NCBI RefSeq assembly: GCF_016650035.1
Contig: NZ_JAENWM010000040.1
Location: 1 to 33,180, forward strand
DNA: 33,180 bases
Direction of reading: 5' to 3'
Source of the DNA: Clostridium sp.
GTDB taxonomy: Bacteria > Bacillota > Clostridia > Clostridiales > Clostridiaceae
How positions within the stretch are numbered: position 1 is the first letter of the stretch; every line of letters begins with the position of its first letter. The notes under the pieces were generated by a model, which worked only from the letters and a program-made list of their open reading frames with translations, did no database searches and had not been told where the DNA came from. Below, in pieces: positions 15,854 to 23,636 of the stretch. The position numbers and the translations under genes were made by a program.

Positions 15854-16966
15854 ATGAGAAAAAATGATGATATATTAAAGGATTTGGAAGACTATTTATC
15901 AGATACTGAAAAAAGTGTTAAGTATAATAAATTATCAAAGAGACTCAGAGTATTAATAAATTATTATAAAGGTGTAAGTAATAAAGATAACGCGGAAGAA
16001 CACAAAGTATCGATAAGAACTATAAGTAGATGGGTAAATAGATATGATATAGGTGGAAGATATGAAATTATTAATTATGATTACTCAGGACGTATGCCTA
16101 AAATGGATGAAAAACAGAAGGAGAAAATAGAAAAAGCTTTAAAAAGAAATCCATTAAAGCTTGGATTAGGGTATTCAATTTGGAATGGTTCATTACTAAA
16201 AAGATACATTAACGGTAAGCTTGGTATAGAAGTAAGTAAGATATATTGTGATAAGTTATTAAGTGATAGTGATACTCTTTATAAAGTCAATAATTATGAT
16301 GCGGAGAAAAATAAAAGACTTACAAAAATTACAAATGACCTAATAAATGAATATGAAAATAATGAGTATTACAGCGTTTGGCATTTTGATACATACTATC
16401 TAGGCAGAAGGATACTAAAAAACCTTAGAAAATCAGAAGAAATAGACAAATCAGAAGTAATATACCATCGAGGCAAAAGGGTGCTAAAAAACCTTTTTAA
16501 AAAATCAGAAGAAATAGAAAAGGTAAAAAAAATAGACAAATCAGAAGAAGTAAAAAAAATAAAGGAAATAGAAATAATGTTGAGAGGAAATGATATTCAT
16601 ACTTATTCAAAATATATTTTATATGGATTTTACAATGTAAAAGAGCTATTTGAATATGATATTAAAAATCATATTAATAAAGAGATTTTCATTGATACTA
16701 TAAATGAATTCGTAGATGACAAAAAACAAAATCTTAAAGAAGATATTAAATTGATAATAGTTTTGAAAAGCAATAATATATTTAAAAGTTTAATAGAAGA
16801 AAATACTTATTATAAGAATGGAGTTGAAGTGATATTTCTTCCTAAAAAATTTTTGTGTGCAGACAGGATTAATTTAGTATGGGATGAAATAGAGAGAAAT
16901 AATTTTACTATTAAAGGTAAATCAGAAAACGAAATTAGTGATGAATTTGAAAGTTTAATTAAATAA
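15854..16966 (+). CDS. IS630-type transposase relative, probably catalytically dead
   Basis: A 370-aa protein. The N-terminal 140 residues look like the IS630 DNA-binding part: a helix-turn-helix (about 39-72, EEHKVSIRTISRWVNRYDIGG) and a second winged segment (GSLLKRYINGKLGIEVSKIY). The remainder keeps the outline of the DDE domain (VWHFDTYYLG near the first Asp; IIVLKSNNIF where IS630 has a DNxxxH motif; FLPKKFLCADRINLVWDEIE where it has LPxYSPELNPIE), but the second Asp and the conserved Pro-rich motif are gone. A lysine/glutamate-rich insert of about 65 residues, built from tandem repeats, splits the domain. The frame is open throughout, which argues for selection. Inference: a former transposase reused as a DNA-binding protein. 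Confidence 0.55.
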   Translation: MRKNDDILKDLEDYLSDTEKSVKYNKLSKRLRVLINYYKGVSNKDNAEEHKVSIRTISRWVNRYDIGGRYEIINYDYSGRMPKMDEKQKEKIEKALKRNPLKLGLGYSIWNGSLLKRYINGKLGIEVSKIYCDKLLSDSDTLYKVNNYDAEKNKRLTKITNDLINEYENNEYYSVWHFDTYYLGRRILKNLRKSEEIDKSEVIYHRGKRVLKNLFKKSEEIEKVKKIDKSEEVKKIKEIEIMLRGNDIHTYSKYILYGFYNVKELFEYDIKNHINKEIFIDTINEFVDDKKQNLKEDIKLIIVLKSNNIFKSLIEENTYYKNGVEVIFLPKKFLCADRINLVWDEIERNNFTIKGKSENEISDEFESLIK

Positions 16967-17041
16967 GACAATTTTAAATATAATAAGTATCTAATAAGAC
17001 AAAAATTAATATAAAAAGTAAATAAATCTAAAAACAGCAGA

Positions 17042-17084
17042 AATAATTTGGTTATATAGGCATATAACCAGATTATTTTTTTTT
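17042..17084 (+). terminator. Terminator after the transposase-like gene
   Basis: AATAATTTGGTTATAT and ATATAACCAGATTATT form a 16-bp stem (one mismatch) with loop AGGC, followed by eight T. A small inverted repeat TTAAGC/GCTTAA follows in the 17130-17150 region; otherwise 17085-17243 holds nothing I can name. Confidence 0.85.
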
Positions 17085-17243
17085 GTATAAGAATGTTATC
17101 AGTACGATTGTTAGATACGAATTTAAGCTAAAAAACTGCTTAACAGTATGGTGTTTTACCGGAAATTTTATCCATGATAATATATTAATACAAGCCAAAC
17201 ACAATAAATAATATCAAAAATAAAAACATGGAGGCGTTGTTAA

Positions 17244-17558
17244 ATGTTTATGCGACAAGGAATGATTGGGGAAGGAACTTGGAAAATAATGGTGGAGAGT
17301 GCAAACAATATTAAATTTGGGAATGGATCAGAAGCATTAAGGATAGGGGTAACAACTAAGGATGGTATGACTGGCAGCTTTCTTATATTTACTAATAATA
17401 ATTATTTGATTAATAAGTTGTTAAACTGTGTGTATTATGACGGGGTACCAAGACAAGAAGAAATAGACATACAATATTTTGTAAGTAGTATGTTAACCAT
17501 AACAACTAAAGAAAATAATGGATACTTAAACATTGTAGATATTAACCCTTTTGAATAA
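17244..17558 (+). CDS. Hypothetical protein upstream of the Cch-like ATPase
   Basis: A 104-aa protein, not recognised with certainty. GGAGG precedes the ATG. It is rich in predicted beta strands (EALRIGVTTKDGMTGSFLIF, IQYFVSSMLTITTKE). In staphylococcal SCC elements a small single-stranded-DNA-binding protein is encoded next to the cch helicase. Size, position and strand-rich pattern make this a candidate for that role, but I see no decisive motif. It is 61 bases ahead of the ATPase and likely co-transcribed. Confidence 0.6.
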   Translation: MFMRQGMIGEGTWKIMVESANNIKFGNGSEALRIGVTTKDGMTGSFLIFTNNNYLINKLLNCVYYDGVPRQEEIDIQYFVSSMLTITTKENNGYLNIVDINPFE

Positions 17559-17619
17559 GATAGCTAATTGAATTATGTTAATGAGGATGAGCAAAAATAA
17601 TAACTAGGAGGAATAAAAA

Positions 17620-19524
17620 ATGATGAAGAAGCAAAGAGAATGTCCCTTAGGAGGATTTCCACGTAAAAGAAATAAAGATGGGTCATTACAAACAATGGAT
17701 ACTTTAAATAACTCAATAACAGATGGAGATAATTGTTTAAGAGAGAATATAAGTAAGAGAGCAAATAGTAGCTTGGGAGATGTAATGGATGGAACCGAAA
17801 AAAGATTTACATCAGATTATCCTTTCAATACCGAGAGGGCAGATAGTGTGTCTACACCTTGTACAAGGTTGGAAATAGAAATACAACCAGAAACAGCAAT
17901 AGCTGAAATTAAGGGTAACATGAATAAATATAAGTGTGATGAAAATGGAGTTTATTTAATGAATAGTGGGAAAAAGATATCTAATTATATTGAAATAAAG
18001 GAAATTATTACGAATATAGAAGATTCAACTTGTAAAGCAATTTTAAAATATAAATCATTCGAGGGAATCAAAGAAAGAACAGTTAATAGAGAAAATTATT
18101 TAAATAAAAGAAATCTAATATCACTTCAAAAGTATGGAGTAGATATTACAAATTCTAATTCTGGGCAGTTAGAGGAGCATCTTAGGGAGTGTGAAAATAA
18201 TGCACTGGTGAAAAAAGTGCATTCAAAATTAGGGTTTTCAAAAAATGGTGATAAAGAAATATATAATTTGTATAATTCAATAGGTATTGACTCTGAGTAT
18301 GTAGGTAACTACGAACTTAAACCGCAAGGTAGTAGAGATGAATATGTAGAAATGTTAAAAAGAGAAGTTATTGGAAAATGTGAATTAGAATTTGCAGTTA
18401 TAAGTGGGTTGTCAGCTATACCTCTAGCATTTGTAGGGGAAGAGTTAGGATTAGATACTATGATAATTCATTTAGTAGGAAATTCAACTACAGGTAAATC
18501 TACAGCATTAAAGTTAGCAATATCTATGTTCGGATATCCTGATGTAAAGAAGACTGGATTGTATGGAACCTATAACGGAACTAATAACGCACTGCTAAAG
18601 AAGTTAACTTGGTTGAAAGGTGTTCCTTATGCTATAGATGAGATATCAATGTCAAATACAACAAATTTCACAAATTTCATATATGCTTTAGCTAATGGAA
18701 CGGATAAAGATCGTCTAAATAAAGAGTGTGAAATAATAGAAAGTGCAACGTGGTTAACTACTATACTATCAAATGGAGAGAAATCTTTAATTGGTTCAGC
18801 TAGTAAGAACGCTGGCGTTCAGATTCGAGTAATGGAAGCAAGTAATTTTGAATGGACTAAAAGTGCGGAAAATTCTGAAACTATAAATAATGCTATATTA
18901 AAAAACTATGGTCACCTAGGAATTGAATTTGCAAGCTATGTTATAAGTATAGGTAAATCTAAATTAATACAACAATTTAAAGTTATTAAGGAAAACCTGT
19001 ATAAGATTATGGATGAAAAGCTTATTCTTGATAATATGGCTATGAGAAGGTGCAATAAATATGCGATTTTATTACAAACTGCGAAGCTATTCCAAAATAT
19101 GATGGATATTAAGTTAGATATTGAAGGTATAACTAGCATGATACTAAAAATAGAAGAACAATCTTTAAGTAATAGAAATTTTGGAGTTTCAGCTATAGAC
19201 TACATCAAACAATACGTTTCTAAGTATAAGAACAAATTTGATGATGGAGGCAAAACGTATGGTGATATATTTGGTAAGATAATACAAAAAAAATCTTGCA
19301 CTGAGTTACAAATGAACAAAATAGCCTTTAATGACATGATAATATCAGCGGGATACGAAAATAAAAATATAGTGCTCAAGGAACTAAAGAATGCTGGAAA
19401 GCTAAGTTGTGAAAAAGGTAGATTAACTAGAAGTAGAAATAATTCATTAGGATATAAGGAAGAAGTATATGTAGTTATAATAGATGGATATGAATTATTG
19501 GGGGAAAACCCCGTTTCCCCATGA
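17620..19524 (+). CDS. DUF927/Cch-like ATPase (element helicase)
   Basis: A 634-aa protein with a P-loop ATPase in its second half: Walker A GNSTTGKST near 287-295, Walker B-like PYAIDE near 334-339, then a Gly/Asn-rich region and an arginine-containing segment (VQIRVMEAS). This matches the DUF927 family, which includes the Cch self-loading helicases of SCC elements. The first 110 residues are hydrophilic and low in structure; the middle resembles a DNA-binding region (EIKEIITNIEDSTCKAILKY). AGGAGG precedes the ATG. Expected job: unwinding or replicating the excised circle. Not close to RepA-type initiators, so helicase is the better guess. Confidence 0.78.
   Translation: MMKKQRECPLGGFPRKRNKDGSLQTMDTLNNSITDGDNCLRENISKRANSSLGDVMDGTEKRFTSDYPFNTERADSVSTPCTRLEIEIQPETAIAEIKGNMNKYKCDENGVYLMNSGKKISNYIEIKEIITNIEDSTCKAILKYKSFEGIKERTVNRENYLNKRNLISLQKYGVDITNSNSGQLEEHLRECENNALVKKVHSKLGFSKNGDKEIYNLYNSIGIDSEYVGNYELKPQGSRDEYVEMLKREVIGKCELEFAVISGLSAIPLAFVGEELGLDTMIIHLVGNSTTGKSTALKLAISMFGYPDVKKTGLYGTYNGTNNALLKKLTWLKGVPYAIDEISMSNTTNFTNFIYALANGTDKDRLNKECEIIESATWLTTILSNGEKSLIGSASKNAGVQIRVMEASNFEWTKSAENSETINNAILKNYGHLGIEFASYVISIGKSKLIQQFKVIKENLYKIMDEKLILDNMAMRRCNKYAILLQTAKLFQNMMDIKLDIEGITSMILKIEEQSLSNRNFGVSAIDYIKQYVSKYKNKFDDGGKTYGDIFGKIIQKKSCTELQMNKIAFNDMIISAGYENKNIVLKELKNAGKLSCEKGRLTRSRNNSLGYKEEVYVVIIDGYELLGENPVSP
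19501..19520 (+). repeat. GC-rich inverted repeat at the 3' end of the ATPase gene
   Basis: GGGGAAA-ACCCCG-TTTCCCC lies over the last codons. A related GGGGAAAAGGG occurs at about 19606. In an otherwise AT-rich stretch these stand out; they could be a processing or origin signal for the ATPase. Nothing else was seen in 19525-19719. Confidence 0.35.
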
Positions 19525-19719
19525 ATAAAATAGTATGTATAGAAAAACTATTACAATAAATTAATCTGAATATGGCAAAAAATAAATATATATTTAAGAA
19601 ATAACGGGGAAAAGGGATTTTTATTATAATCTTATAGAAAGTTAAGGGATAGAAATAAATATAAACAAAAAATATTTTAATATAAAATGAAAATAATAAA
19701 GTTAAAAGGAGAAATAAAA

Positions 19720-20097
19720 ATGGACAAAAAATATTTAGTAGGGATTAATATAACAATGAATAAGGGTGAGGCAACACTTGAAATAGCAATGGCAATGAAA
19801 GAATGTTTAAAAAAACATTATAAGATTGGTTATTTGATAGTTGAAGAGGGGATTACCGTTGAGATCGAGTGTTTAATTAAGGGTATTGAAATTGATGGTG
19901 ATAGTGAAGGTGGTGACGATATATCAAAAAATATACAAACTCAGGCAGGAATAACGCTTAATGAAATAGGCATAAAACCTAAACATATTGGTAGTATTAT
20001 TTATGATAACACTACACGCTCGGCACTAGTCTATATTGATGTTGATGGTATGAAGCTACGCAAACAAGAGGTGAATATTATGCAGTTTGATTTATAA
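19720..20097 (+). CDS. Hypothetical protein, 125 aa
   Basis: Not recognised. AAAGGAGA sits before ATG 19720; the in-frame ATG at 19687 has no site and is rejected. Strand-rich protein (YLVGINITMNKGEATLEIAM; YLIVEEGITVEIECLIKGIE; ALVYIDVDGM) with an acidic Asp/Gly loop, suggestive of a compact alpha/beta fold. It lies between the Cch-like ATPase and the recombinase, a position usually held by backbone genes in SCC-like elements. Confidence 0.65.
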   Translation: MDKKYLVGINITMNKGEATLEIAMAMKECLKKHYKIGYLIVEEGITVEIECLIKGIEIDGDSEGGDDISKNIQTQAGITLNEIGIKPKHIGSIIYDNTTRSALVYIDVDGMKLRKQEVNIMQFDL

Positions 20098-20249
20098 TAT
20101 TCAAAGAATATAAACCTAAAGTATAACGTAAGAGGAATAGGAGCTTGTTATAAGAGTTTATTAAGAATCCAATGGAAATTAATTTTCTTATAAAAAGCAA
20201 GTTTCTAACCTATTATTAGACAAAATCAATTAATGATGGGGGAATGACA

Positions 20250-20645
20250 ATGTTTGCGTCTGATGTCGAGTTTGTTATTAATGAATATACCACCAATGGA
20301 ATAAGTAGAATGTCATTGACTGATGAAATTATATTAGCAATTTGTGTAAATCCGTGTTATGACTGGTTTCAAGAAAATTGTAATATTAGTTATAAATTAT
20401 TGAAAGGATTTGTAACAAACATTGTTCCACTTGGTGATGCTGGAAGAAATTATTTTGAAAATATTGCAGAAAAGAAGATTGGCTTTACTATTGAATTAAT
20501 GTCTTTATATAATCGTTTAGAAAAAGAATTTATTAAAGGAACTCTAAGGATAAAATCTTATTTAGAATTACAACATTTAGGATATACAGGTACAATTTTA
20601 TATGAAAATTGTCCTGTTGATGATGTTTGGGAGTTTATAAAGTAA
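20250..20645 (+). CDS. Hypothetical protein, 131 aa
   Basis: Not recognised. Two start codons are close together: ATG 20244 is only one base from the GGGGGA site, so ATG 20250 with a 6-base spacing is preferred. A mixed alpha/beta soluble protein with few charged runs; the C-terminus (LELQHLGYTGTILYENCPVDDVW) looks folded. No signal peptide or membrane segment. It is part of the set between helicase and recombinase. Confidence 0.65.
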   Translation: MFASDVEFVINEYTTNGISRMSLTDEIILAICVNPCYDWFQENCNISYKLLKGFVTNIVPLGDAGRNYFENIAEKKIGFTIELMSLYNRLEKEFIKGTLRIKSYLELQHLGYTGTILYENCPVDDVWEFIK

Positions 20646-20721
20646 CAATAGCCATAGGTGTATTCAACAATATATGTAAATATATATAATTAAATAGATA
20701 AAGATACTGGGGGAATTTATA

Positions 20722-20847
20722 ATGAAAAAGGAAAGCGTAAGCTATGAAATAATGATAGATTTAATTACTAATATAGTTAAAAAGTACATTAATAATGATG
20801 GAGAGAAAAGTAAGGAGGCTAATGATAAATGCTTAAACGTAGGATAG
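20722..20847 (+). CDS. Small protein overlapping the recombinase start, 41 aa
   Basis: An ATG ORF after GGGGGA with good spacing. It encodes an amphipathic helix (YEIMIDLITNIVKKYINND) and a charged tail. Its last 19 bases overlap the recombinase start in another frame, and the recombinase ribosome binding site lies within it, so the two are likely translationally coupled. It may act only as a leader or may be a recombinase accessory factor. I know no named family for it. Confidence 0.5.
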   Translation: MKKESVSYEIMIDLITNIVKKYINNDGEKSKEANDKCLNVG

Positions 20848-22445
20848 TCGCTTATTTAAGGGTATCCACAGCTGAGCAAGCTGAGGAAGGTTATAGTATT
20901 GCAGGACAGGAAAATGTAATAAGACAGAAGTGTGAAGCGGAAGGCAAAGAGCTAGTTGCAGTATATGCTGATAAAGGTATAAGTGGAAAATCAATGATCA
21001 ATAGACTTCAACTACAGCAAATGCTCCAAGATGCTAAGGCAGGTAATTTCGATGAAGTTTGGACATGGAAGACAAACAGGTTAGCCAGGAATCAATATGA
21101 TTTACTTACAATAGTTAAAGAGCTAGAAAGGCATGATGTAGCCTTTAAAAGTTGTTCAGAAGCTTTTGAGACTACAACGCCAGCAGGAAAGCTGATGATG
21201 AATGTCTTGGCTTCAATAGGTGAATTTGAGAGAGAAACTATTGTGGAAAATGTTAAGATGGGCATGAAGCAGAGAGCAAGAACGGGAAAATGGAATGGTG
21301 GAACTGTACTTGGATATAAGTCGGTAATAATAAATGAGAATAATACAAGACTAGAAATAGTTGCACAGGAAGCAGCTATAGTTAAAATGCTATTTGACAT
21401 GTATGCTTCTGGTAAAGGACTAAAGGCTATTGCTAATCAGATTAACCATGAAGGATATAAAACTAAAAGGGGCAATATGTTTGGTGCAGGTGGAGTCAAA
21501 GATATACTAATGAATCCTCTTTATATTGGTAAGATACGTTATAATGTTAGAGAAAATTGGACAGAAAAGCGAAGAAAGGGTACAAATAAGTCACCAATAA
21601 TTGCGGATGGAGAACATGAAGCTGTAATTCCAATAGAATTGTGGGATAAGGTCCAAGTGCTATACAAGATGAAAGGGGGTAAACCTAAAAAGGCATTTGT
21701 AAGTAACTATATTTTAACAGGACTAATGAAATGTCCTGTTTGTGGATATTCAATGGTAGCAAGTAGGACTAAAAAGAAGCGTAAAGATGGTACGTATAAT
21801 GTAAATAGATATTATGTCTGTGGAAACTGGAGGAATAAAGGTACTGCCGCTTGCAATTCCAATGGAATAAGAGCCGACTATGCAGAAGAATATGTATTAT
21901 CAAGAGTTAAAGACGTAGTATTTAGTGAAAGGATACTAAAGGATATCGTAAAAAACCTAAACAGAGAAAGAAAGGACATAATAGTACCACTGGAAAAGGA
22001 ACTGGAGCATCTATCAAAGAGCCTAAAAGACCTAGAAAACAGAAAGAATAGAGTCTTTGAGCTATATGAAGATGGGACGATAGACAAGACAACACTGGCA
22101 CAAAGAATGGATACCATAACAGCAGATATAGAGGTGCAATCTAATCGTAGGATACAAATACAAATAAAGTTAGAAAATAATGATTCAGTAAACATACCTT
22201 ATGAGGTAGTAAGAAGTACATTGAGTGATTTTCAAAAGCTACTTGAAATAACGGCTCCAGAAGAAAAAAAATCTTTACTTCAATTAATAATAAATAAGAT
22301 AACCATAAAAGGTAAAAAGGATATAGAAAGCATAGTACTACACTTTGACGAAAAGGTACAAAAATATTTCATAAAAGATAAAGAAGGAGAATCTCCAAAT
22401 GATGGGGGTTCTTCTTCTTTTATTTTGTTTACAATAAAAATTTGA
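20829..22445 (+). CDS. Large serine recombinase (integrase of E1)
   Basis: A 538-aa site-specific recombinase. Domains: N-terminal resolvase domain with catalytic Ser13 (RIVAYLRVSTAEQ), the DKGISGKS and KTNRLARN motifs (about 49-85) and GEFERE; a recombinase domain (about 165-270); a zinc ribbon (CPVC near 303-306 with paired Cys near 331 and 341); and a coiled coil (about 385-460). This is the class that includes Ccr proteins and phiC31/TndX integrases. TAAGGAGG precedes the ATG. Inference: it cuts at the GGTGAACCGTACC core in rlmH and the E1 ends. The last 20 residues (DGGSSSFILFTIKI) are encoded by terminator-like DNA, suggesting a changed C-terminus. Confidence 0.92.
   Translation: MLKRRIVAYLRVSTAEQAEEGYSIAGQENVIRQKCEAEGKELVAVYADKGISGKSMINRLQLQQMLQDAKAGNFDEVWTWKTNRLARNQYDLLTIVKELERHDVAFKSCSEAFETTTPAGKLMMNVLASIGEFERETIVENVKMGMKQRARTGKWNGGTVLGYKSVIINENNTRLEIVAQEAAIVKMLFDMYASGKGLKAIANQINHEGYKTKRGNMFGAGGVKDILMNPLYIGKIRYNVRENWTEKRRKGTNKSPIIADGEHEAVIPIELWDKVQVLYKMKGGKPKKAFVSNYILTGLMKCPVCGYSMVASRTKKKRKDGTYNVNRYYVCGNWRNKGTAACNSNGIRADYAEEYVLSRVKDVVFSERILKDIVKNLNRERKDIIVPLEKELEHLSKSLKDLENRKNRVFELYEDGTIDKTTLAQRMDTITADIEVQSNRRIQIQIKLENNDSVNIPYEVVRSTLSDFQKLLEITAPEEKKSLLQLIINKITIKGKKDIESIVLHFDEKVQKYFIKDKEGESPNDGGSSSFILFTIKI
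22379..22432 (+). repeat. Repeat of a terminator module inside the recombinase 3' end
   Basis: About 50 bp closely matching 23432-23482 (shared AAGAAGGAGAATCTCCAAA and TTCTTTTATTTTGTTTA). The copy at 23432 is an intact terminator; this one reads through as coding sequence with a looser stem. Confidence 0.7.
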
Positions 22446-22453
22446 TTATTCAA

Positions 22454-22574
22454 TATGTGTCTAGACTGTCTAAAATTTATTTTTGAAATAACTTGACATT
22501 TTTAGAGGGTGTGATATAATAAAAACAAAAGTATAGACACATAGAGCGTAATATAATAAACGGTATAGACACAT
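22454..22574 (+). promoter_or_regulatory. Promoter and three operator-like repeats of the small regulator
   Basis: TTGACA (22493-22498), a 16-bp spacer and TATAAT (22515-22520) form a consensus promoter. GTATAGACACAT occurs twice downstream (22531-22542 and 22563-22574, 32 bp apart, three helical turns), and once inverted upstream with one mismatch (22454-22465). The arrangement suggests binding sites for the encoded regulator, with possible looping over the promoter. Confidence 0.75.
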
Positions 22575-22611
22575 TAGACACGAAAAATTAAATGTGAAAG
22601 AGGGTTATATT

Positions 22612-23028
22612 GTGGGTAGAGACAAATCTGTAGATAATAAAAAAACATCTCTTGCAATAAATTACTACTATAATGAAGCCAAACGTAAAGGATTACTGGA
22701 TAAGGTTCTTAATGAAGGTCAATTTAAAGAAGATGCAATAAGAACCGCAATAGCTCGTGGGAGGATATCAATTAAAATGATAGGTGCTTTTTGCGTAGCT
22801 ATGGGAATTGATTCCAAGGAGCTTACTGGAGAAAGTGAACTTACTGGAAATGTTCAAAATATAAGCCAATTAACTGATACGGTAATTAAACTTTATGATG
22901 AAGTTAATTATGATGAAATATTAAGGGATGTTCAGTTAATAATAGAAACCCAAAAGGTGAATCCTAATGAACAAAGGGAAAAAATAATAAAAATGTTCGA
23001 TGATGCTATAAAAAATAATAATTGGTAA
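22612..23028 (+). CDS. Probable DNA-binding regulator of the element
   Basis: A 138-aa protein. The GTG at 22612 has AGAGGG seven bases upstream and is preferred to the GTG at 22594. The central stretch EDAIRTAIARGRISIKMIGAFCVAMGIDSKEL resembles the later helices of a Cro/CI-like helix-turn-helix, followed by an acidic helical tail. Promoter and three repeats lie just upstream, so autoregulation is likely. It is transcribed away from the recombinase stop and with the next small gene, and may control cargo or recombination. The fold call is a judgement from pattern only. Confidence 0.6.
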   Translation: MGRDKSVDNKKTSLAINYYYNEAKRKGLLDKVLNEGQFKEDAIRTAIARGRISIKMIGAFCVAMGIDSKELTGESELTGNVQNISQLTDTVIKLYDEVNYDEILRDVQLIIETQKVNPNEQREKIIKMFDDAIKNNNW

Positions 23029-23049
23029 AATTAAAGGGGGAAATATTAA

Positions 23050-23412
23050 ATGAAAAATTATAAAGAAGTTATAGACGAGAGATTATACAATCACTACAAC
23101 CCAAGAATTAAAAAATATGTTGATAAGCAAATTCAATACTTAGGAGAAAATAAAAATAGAGGTTTTAGTTATTGTGATAACTTGCATGTGTATAAGGATA
23201 TAAATGCTGTAAAAGACAGTGATAATTTAATTTGTTACTTGTTATTTAATGTTAATAATAAGGTAGAATTAAAAGAATGCAGGGCTAACAAACAAATAAA
23301 ATACGCAGGACATTTTAATGAATTAGGCATTGTACCAAGAAAATATGATTTGAGCGTATATGAAGATTTGATGGATTTTGAAGAGTTAATTGGTGCGATA
23401 GCTAGTATTTAA
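23050..23412 (+). CDS. Hypothetical protein, 120 aa
   Basis: Not recognised. AAAGGGGGA precedes the ATG, 21 bases after the regulator stop, so the two form a short operon ending at the terminator at 23432. Tyr- and Asp-rich soluble protein with a basic N-terminal third (NHYNPRIKKYVDKQIQYL) and a strand-rich middle (LICYLLFNVNNKVELKEC). No membrane segment seen. Confidence 0.6.
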   Translation: MKNYKEVIDERLYNHYNPRIKKYVDKQIQYLGENKNRGFSYCDNLHVYKDINAVKDSDNLICYLLFNVNNKVELKECRANKQIKYAGHFNELGIVPRKYDLSVYEDLMDFEELIGAIASI

Positions 23413-23431
23413 AGTTATGAGGGAAGCTTAT

Positions 23432-23480
23432 AAAGAAGGAGAATCTCCAAAGCAGGGGGGCTCCTTCTTTTATTTTGTTT
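23432..23480 (+). terminator. Terminator of the regulator operon
   Basis: AAAGAAGGAG (23432-23441) and CTCCTTCTTT (23461-23470) form a perfect 10-bp stem followed by TATTTTGTTT. A related copy lies in the recombinase 3' end (22379-22432). Confidence 0.85.
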
Positions 23481-23566
23481 ATTATTAGAATATAAATGGT
23501 TCTTCTTTTTATTTTAACTTAACGGTAAAGCATGAATGTATTTTATTAACGTTGTAGTATGATATG

Positions 23567-23595
23567 TTACTATGTATATTTTTGTATGATATAAT
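23567..23595 (+). promoter_or_regulatory. Possible promoter of the 422-aa/TIR-like operon
   Basis: TATAAT at 23590-23595 is preceded at 17 bp by a weak -35 (TTACTA). A very strong GGGGGGAGAG site follows at 23619-23628. Confidence 0.4.
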
Positions 23596-23636
23596 AAATA
23601 TATGCATATTTTGATTTTGGGGGGAGAGTATGAAGC

